Source of the DNA: Paenibacillus caseinilyticus
GTDB taxonomy: Bacteria; Bacillota; Bacilli; Paenibacillales; NBRC-103111
NCBI RefSeq assembly: GCF_027533645.1
Contig: NZ_JAQAGY010000022.1
Span: 48,955 to 112,954 of the forward strand
DNA: 64,000 nt
Direction of reading: 5' to 3'
Shown here: piece by piece, positions 59,693 to 64,000 of the stretch
How the letters are laid out: the number at the start of each line of letters is the position of its first letter
Position numbering within the stretch: position 1 is the stretch's first letter
Made by a program: the position numbers and the translations under genes
The notes under the pieces: generated by a model
Seen by the model: the letters and a program-made list of their open reading frames with translations, nothing else
Told to the model about the DNA's origin: nothing
The model's database searches: none

Positions 59693-59785
59693 ATGAGCGC
59701 AGTTGGCGGATACTACACAACGACGGGTGTTATTCTGGTACTCTTTATCCTGCTCGTAATCGTTTCCCGTGCACTGGTTATCTAA
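59693..59785 (+). CDS. YjcZ-family sporulation micro-protein, 30 residues
   Basis: This 30-codon gene reads MSAVGGYYTTTGVILVLFIL then LVIVSRALVI. A GGGGG site is upstream of the ATG. The hydrophobic helix is nearly identical to the C-terminus of the 64-residue protein at 169-363 (VGVILVLFILLVIVTR), so the two are paralogues and this is the minimal form. It sits between two terminators and is probably expressed during sporulation. Confidence 0.8.
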   Translation: MSAVGGYYTTTGVILVLFILLVIVSRALVI

Positions 59786-59803
59786 TTGCACACACGTAAG
59801 ATC

Positions 59804-59837
59804 AGGGGGCGCAGTGTCTTCCAGGCACTGCGCCCCT
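59804..59837 (+). terminator. Hairpin after the YjcZ micro-gene
   Basis: AGGGGGCGCAGTG/CACTGCGCCCCT stem. The following sequence GGTTTGTC is only weakly T-rich. Confidence 0.6.
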
Positions 59838-59854
59838 GGTTTGTCTCAAGCGAC

Positions 59855-59895
59855 AAAACCCCGGGAGACGTCAAGCGTCCCTCCGGGGTTTTCTT
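59855..59895. terminator. Bidirectional terminator between the YjcZ gene and moeA
   Basis: An AAAACCCCGG stem pairs with CCGGGGTTTT across a GACG/CGTC inner stem. It can stop both the plus-strand micro-gene and the minus-strand molybdenum operon. Confidence 0.8.
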
Positions 59896-59899
59896 CATC

Positions 59900-61177
59900 T
59901 TAGCATATGCCGTTGTTTTTTTCCTGACCTATCTGTACGATTCGAACCTGCGTGCCCTTTGCGGTTCCGCGGCCTCCCGCGGGCAGATGAATCAGGCAGT
60001 CGGCATCTTTTATTGACACCATGATGCTCGATTTGTCTAGTCCGGCAGGAACGGCATACAGCACGCCGTCCTGTACATACGTGGTTCCTCTCACATAGCG
60101 CGGATAAGCCGAACCCTTACCGTAGTCGCAGCCCAATACTGCCTGACTTGCCCGCGGCAGCGGCGAAGAAGAACCTGTTGCCGCTCTTAGGCAGGGGCGC
60201 ACCAGAAGCTCGAAGCCTACATAGCATGCCCCCGGGTTTCCGGACAAGGCGAACAAGGGCTTTCCGCGCCACTTTCCTGCCGAGGTGGGACTGCCGGGAC
60301 GCATGGCGATTTTGTTGAACCACAGTTCGCCGTCCCACTGGTCGAAGAGTTCGACCAGCACGTCCTTGTCCCCGACAGAGACGCCGCCGGTGGTGATAAC
60401 AACATCCGCCCATTCCAGGGCGGACAGCAGCTCCGCTTCCACCCGGCCCGCATCATCGGGCAGGATGGGCATCACCCGCGGCGTTCCGCCCGCCTCCTGC
60501 ACCTGATAGGCCAGCATATAAGAGTTGCTGCCCCGGATCCGTCCGGGCTCCAGCGCCGCCTCTACAGGCAGTAGTTCCGAGCCTGTAGAGAAGATGGCCA
60601 CGACCGGCCTGCGGAAGACCGGGACCCGGCTCCAGCCGAAGGTGGCCAAGATCGCCGCCTCTCCGGGCCCAATGATGCTCCCCGGCTCCAGCAACGGTTC
60701 ACCGGCTGCCGTCTCCCGGCCGATCTCCGTGATGTTATCGCCGGGATTCATCTCCTTGAACACCCCCACGTCCGCTTCCGGCCGGTGTCCCTCAGGCGCA
60801 TCCGTCATCTCTAGCATGATCACCGTATCTGCACCCTCAGGCACTACCGCTCCCGTCATAATCCGGGAAGCTTCTCCGGCGCTCACCGCATGCCGCGGCA
60901 CCGCTCCCGCAGGAATCGTCTCGATGACCTTCAGCCGTACCGGACAGCCGCCGGCAGCGCCGCGGGTATCCGTTGCTCTGACGGCGTACCCGTCCACGCC
61001 CGACCGGCGGAAGTGCGGTACAGGCGAATCCGCCGCTACGGGCACGCCCAGCCGCCGACCGTACGCTTCGCCGAGCTCCGCATCCTCGGTCTCAAGGGGT
61101 TTTGCTTGCTTAAGTATCATCGCCTGTGCCGTCTCCAGCGTAACTGTCCGGCGTCCGAATCGTAACGCGCTCACCAC
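59900..61177 (-). CDS. moeA: Molybdopterin molybdenumtransferase MoeA
   Basis: This 425-residue protein starts at GTG with GGGGGATAATGG upstream. It has the MoeA motifs: RRSGVDGYAVRATDTR (about 58-73), ASRIMTGAVVPEGADTVIML, IFSTGSELLPVEAALEPGRI (MoCF-binding), ITTGGVSVGDKDVL, and SGNPGACYVGFELLVRPCLR. It inserts molybdate into adenylated molybdopterin. Four bases separate it from moaA, so the pair are cotranscribed. Confidence 0.94.
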   Translation of the reverse strand: MVSALRFGRRTVTLETAQAMILKQAKPLETEDAELGEAYGRRLGVPVAADSPVPHFRRSGVDGYAVRATDTRGAAGGCPVRLKVIETIPAGAVPRHAVSAGEASRIMTGAVVPEGADTVIMLEMTDAPEGHRPEADVGVFKEMNPGDNITEIGRETAAGEPLLEPGSIIGPGEAAILATFGWSRVPVFRRPVVAIFSTGSELLPVEAALEPGRIRGSNSYMLAYQVQEAGGTPRVMPILPDDAGRVEAELLSALEWADVVITTGGVSVGDKDVLVELFDQWDGELWFNKIAMRPGSPTSAGKWRGKPLFALSGNPGACYVGFELLVRPCLRAATGSSSPLPRASQAVLGCDYGKGSAYPRYVRGTTYVQDGVLYAVPAGLDKSSIMVSIKDADCLIHLPAGGRGTAKGTQVRIVQIGQEKNNGIC

Positions 61178-61180
61178 CCA

Positions 61181-62188
61181 TTATCCCCCGATCTGTGACA
61201 TTCGCCGTACCGTCGGCGTGTGGCTCTGCGACTGGCTCAGCAGCGCTTGCGCCATCTCGTGGCTCTCGGGCTTCACGTCCAGGGCACGGAAGAACATCGC
61301 GGCCAGCGCTTCGTCGTCTCCGATATACCGCCGCACATTGAACTCATCGGACCAGTACAGGCACGGTTTGATATTGCCGTCTGCCGTCAAGCGCAGCCGG
61401 TTGCAGGTTTGGCAGAAGTGGTCGCTTACCGGATGGATCAGCCCGAAGGTGCCTACCGCCCCCTCGATCCGGTAATTCTGGGACGGCCCGTTACCTGAGA
61501 TTCGCGTCTCGAGCCCCTCTACCTTCCAGCCGCGGTGCGCCGCACGCTCCAGAACCGCCTGCAGCGGCAGGTACCTGGCTCTCCAGCCTTCGTCTTCATG
61601 ACCGATCGGCATATATTCGATGAACCTCACATGGATGTTCTTCTCCAAGCTCAGTTCCAGGAAGTCTTCGATCTCGTCATCGTTCAGACCCTTCATGAGT
61701 ACCACGTTCAACTTCACGGGGTCGAGTCCGACACGGTACGCGGCATCGAGCCCCTCCAGCACGCGGGTGAGGTCTCCTCCCCGGGTGATGAGGGAGAACC
61801 GGTCCGGCCGCAGCGAATCGAGCGACACATTGATGCGGGTCAATCCCGCTCTCCGGAGCTTCTCCGCGCGGGAGGCAAAATAGATGGCGTTGGTCGTCAG
61901 TGCGATATCATCGATGCCGGGGATCGCCGACAGCATGCCGACAAGAACCTCCAGGTTCTTGCGTACGAGCGGCTCCCCGCCGGTCAGCCGTAGCTTCCGG
62001 ACCCCATAACCGGCCAGTACCCGGACAACGTCTGCAATCTCGTCGAAGGTAAGCAGTTTCTCGTCCGGTTCGAATTCCATTCCCTCCTCCGGCATGCAGT
62101 AGACACAGCGCAGATTGCAGCGGTCCGTAACCGATATCCGCAGATAGTCGTGCACGCGGCCGAAGCGGTCCACCAGTAGTTGTGTCAT
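61181..62188 (-). CDS. moaA: GTP 3',8-cyclase MoaA
   Basis: This 335-residue radical-SAM enzyme has the N-terminal cluster motif RCNLRCVYCMPE (C-x3-C-x2-C, about residues 24-31), LRLTGGEPLVRK (SAM-binding GGE), and the C-terminal cluster Cys residues in HFCQTCNRLRLTADGNIKPC. The C-terminal GG needed by MoaA is visible (MSQIGG). It makes the first molybdopterin precursor from GTP. The other steps (MoaC, MoaD/E) are not in the window. Confidence 0.95.
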   Translation of the reverse strand: MTQLLVDRFGRVHDYLRISVTDRCNLRCVYCMPEEGMEFEPDEKLLTFDEIADVVRVLAGYGVRKLRLTGGEPLVRKNLEVLVGMLSAIPGIDDIALTTNAIYFASRAEKLRRAGLTRINVSLDSLRPDRFSLITRGGDLTRVLEGLDAAYRVGLDPVKLNVVLMKGLNDDEIEDFLELSLEKNIHVRFIEYMPIGHEDEGWRARYLPLQAVLERAAHRGWKVEGLETRISGNGPSQNYRIEGAVGTFGLIHPVSDHFCQTCNRLRLTADGNIKPCLYWSDEFNVRRYIGDDEALAAMFFRALDVKPESHEMAQALLSQSQSHTPTVRRMSQIGG

Positions 62189-62313
62189 TCCCGTCCCTCC
62201 TCTCGGAACCCCTCTTGATCTTCACGCGTCTAAGTTATCTTCTTATTATGTCACAAAAAGGGCCTCATTCCTAGTATGTGAACACAACCACGTTATGAAT
62301 TCTGACAAATATC

Positions 62314-62979
62314 TCACGGAAACAGCGAACAATCCCGGAGCAGCTCGTCATATTCGTCTGGTGTATTGATGTTTCGCACGAATTCAAGCGTGACTCCCAG
62401 CTTGTTCCATACTACCTCATCTACCGCCTCCCAGGCTGTGAGTTGGAACACACCCATCATCCGGTAGTCCCCGGCCTCAAGCATCTGCTCCACCTGAGGT
62501 AGGATGTCCTTCCGGTATATTCCGTGCAGCGGATGAACCTTGCCGCCTATTCGGGGCACCGCCGCGGCTGCACCGGTCCGGCGGAGGATCTTGACGAGCT
62601 CGCCGGCCGCCCGGGAAGAGATCAACGGCATATCGCAGCCGACTACCCATAGTAAGTCGGATTTTGCGGTATGCAGAGCGGAATGAAGCCCGCCAAGCGG
62701 TCCCCTGGCAGGTACAAGATCCGGCACGATCCGAACCGTAACCGGCCAATCCTTATCACCCCCGCTCTCCAACGCTGCGGCATACAGCGGGGGATTCTGG
62801 GTAACAATTAGAATTTCGCTGCAGCTCCCCGCCATTTCTTTCACCTGCCGGAGCAGGAAGGATTCCCCTTCCACGGCCAGGAAGGCTTTGACCTGCCCCC
62901 CCATCCGCCGATTTTGGCCTCCAGCCAAAACCACGCCGGTCACCGATTCCGTCTCGTGGACCTGCTTATCCGCATCCAA
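62314..62979 (-). CDS. mobA: Molybdenum cofactor guanylyltransferase MobA
   Basis: This 221-residue protein has the NTP-binding LAGGQNRRMGGQVKAFLAVE (about residues 18-37), RGPLGGLHSALHTAKSDLLW, and VGCDMPLISSRAAGELVKIL with the metal-binding Asp. It transfers GMP to molybdopterin, making the guanine-dinucleotide cofactor of DMSO-reductase-family enzymes. Its presence suggests such an enzyme elsewhere in the genome. It lies 125 bases upstream of moaA. Confidence 0.92.
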   Translation of the reverse strand: MDADKQVHETESVTGVVLAGGQNRRMGGQVKAFLAVEGESFLLRQVKEMAGSCSEILIVTQNPPLYAAALESGGDKDWPVTVRIVPDLVPARGPLGGLHSALHTAKSDLLWVVGCDMPLISSRAAGELVKILRRTGAAAAVPRIGGKVHPLHGIYRKDILPQVEQMLEAGDYRMMGVFQLTAWEAVDEVVWNKLGVTLEFVRNINTPDEYDELLRDCSLFP

Positions 62980-63095
62980 GTGCCTTCCCCACCCTTCTCT
63001 CGTTCCGGGCTGCCCTGCCGCTCGCTTTTATTCCGAGCTCGCGGCCGCTTTCCGTTCTCACCTGTTAGGGTTGGGTGAACGGATCTTCCCGCGTC

Positions 63096-63749
63096 TCAAT
63101 CCTGCTGCTTACTCGCCTCCGCCAGCCTCTTCTCGAACCCGCTGCGCCAGCTCTCCGACAGTGCATCCACTTCGAGCAGACGGCGGATCCCCGCATCGTC
63201 CCGCTTGTCCCGGTACATCAGCCGGTTGGCTTCCGCAACCGTGACTTCCAGAGGGTGGCGTTCCACGAGAATAATCTCCAGCCCCGCCTCCACGATCCCC
63301 TCTTCGATCACCCGGAAGTAATAGCCGGTGTATCCGGTATGCTGCACCTGCAATACCAGATCCGCCACCTCGTGCTTGGCTGCCAGCTTGTAGCAGGGCT
63401 GCCGCGGCTGAGTAATCTGCACCTTGGCCGTTCCGACGGCAAAGATGTCTCCGATGTGCACCTTGTCTTCAGTCAAGCCCGTTACGGTGAAATTCTCGCC
63501 GAATGCCCCGTATGGCATCTCCTGACCAAGCTGCCCCCGCCAGTAAGGATAATGTTCGGCCGCGTACACGCAGACCGCTTTGTCCGGGCCGCCGTGATGG
63601 ACACGGTCGCCCTGACCGTCCCCCGCCAGCTGTTCCCATCCGAGCCGCACCGGTCCGCTGACCGGCTTTTTGCCAATTCCCGTTTCCACCGCTTGGGCCC
63701 CGTAAGGCATGCTCACCGGCATTGCCGTATTCAAAGAGACGAGCTTCAT
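63096..63749 (-). CDS. MOSC-domain protein (YiiM-like)
   Basis: This 217-residue protein is read from the ATG (MKLVSLNTAMPVSMPYG) with AAAGGAGAG seven bases upstream. The MOSC core contains GGPDKAVCVYAAEHYPYW, GAFGENFTVTGLTEDKVHIG and the conserved Cys in PRQPCYKLAAKHEVADLVLQ. YiiM-type MOSC proteins reduce N-hydroxylated compounds using molybdenum cofactor. Association with moeA, moaA and mobA in the same direction fits its need for that cofactor. The C-terminal 60 residues form a helical tail (RDDAGIRRLLEVDALSESWR). Confidence 0.9.
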   Translation of the reverse strand: MKLVSLNTAMPVSMPYGAQAVETGIGKKPVSGPVRLGWEQLAGDGQGDRVHHGGPDKAVCVYAAEHYPYWRGQLGQEMPYGAFGENFTVTGLTEDKVHIGDIFAVGTAKVQITQPRQPCYKLAAKHEVADLVLQVQHTGYTGYYFRVIEEGIVEAGLEIILVERHPLEVTVAEANRLMYRDKRDDAGIRRLLEVDALSESWRSGFEKRLAEASKQQD

Positions 63750-63996
63750 AGTCCTGCTCTCCTTTTCGTGAATCGCCATTTTCTTCTTACTATACCAGAT
63801 AAACGGCTTCCCCGTCCTTTAAGGACAGTGCGCGCTGATAAGATATATAAGATTACAGGATAGAGCCCTGACGAGATATCACTAGCGTTGCATAAATAAA
63901 TTCAGAATATTGAGATTTAAGAGACAACAAAAAAAATCCTTTATAATGGAATGGTCAGGTAGTTACTGTCCAAAATCCACTAAAAAGGATCCTCTC

Positions 63997-64000
63997 ATGG
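63997..64000 (+). CDS. Start of a gene cut by the window edge, probably a transposase
   Basis: An ATG at 63997 follows AAAAAGGATCCTCTC. Upstream is an AT-rich stretch starting near 63883 (TAGCGTTGCATAAATAA) with a TATAAT box at about 63942, the typical look of the left end of an insertion sequence and its transposase promoter. The family cannot be read from so little sequence. Confidence 0.35.

Overview
The window looks like a chromosomal segment of a moderately high-GC, spore-forming Firmicute. Paenibacillus or a close Paenibacillaceae relative is my inference. The evidence is sspI, two YjcZ-type sporulation micro-proteins, a CotD-like coat protein, a YheC/D spore-coat ATP-grasp protein, strong GGAGG ribosome sites, frequent GTG/TTG starts, Lia/Psp envelope-stress genes and an SLH surface protein. 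No rRNA, tRNA or CRISPR array was seen.

Layout. 0.1-1.7 kb: a YjcZ-like gene, small hypotheticals and a decayed fragment of a YhgE-type coiled coil. 1.7-5.4 kb: a short-chain dehydrogenase gene cut in two by a 2,853-bp IS66-derived element (2097-4949) with an 8-bp target duplication and matching terminal inverted repeats. The element keeps tnpA and tnpB, but where the tnpC transposase would be it carries a TetR regulator and a thioredoxin-reductase-like flavoprotein. 5.6-8.3 kb: an internally duplicated membrane protein, its overlapping partner, and three related small helical proteins. 8.5-11.5 kb: a large YhgE/Pip protein and a CotD-like protein. 11.7-14.8 kb: a cobalamin riboswitch controlling the cobalt ECF transporter cbiMNQO. 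14.9-24.8 kb: ktrB, cls, an MFS exporter, a copper block (copA with a CsoR-like operator, and a His-rich lipoprotein), a TrmH-type methyltransferase, ktrA and sspI. 25.0-29.2 kb: a LacI-regulated operon of two Gfo/Idh/MocA dehydrogenases and a ThuA protein. 29.4-37.4 kb: YheC/D and a glycosyltransferase, prfC, a metallophosphoesterase, a cyclase, zwf and a small Sm-like protein. 37.5-41.1 kb: a 1,197-residue SLH/Ig-like surface protein. 44.2-49.1 kb: a seven-gene Lia/Psp operon (LiaI-like, PspA, PspC, PspA, LiaF, LiaS, LiaR) preceded by an 18-bp palindrome.

50.8-56.1 kb holds a compact operon of a 2-oxoglutarate/Fe(II) oxygenase, a SAM methyltransferase, two ATP-grasp ligases and an MFS transporter. 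It has a good sigma-A promoter and a hairpin in a long leader. It reads as a small peptide or modified-amino-acid natural-product pathway with its own exporter, and is the best candidate here for an undescribed biosynthetic system. 56.5-59.8 kb: an Eis-like acetyltransferase, an SH3/NlpC-P60 cell-wall hydrolase and a 30-residue YjcZ protein. 59.9-63.8 kb: a molybdenum-cofactor set (moeA, moaA, mobA, a MOSC protein). The last 100 bases look like the left end of another insertion sequence whose gene starts at 63997.

All functional names come from reading the sequence and remembering family motifs; no database search was run.
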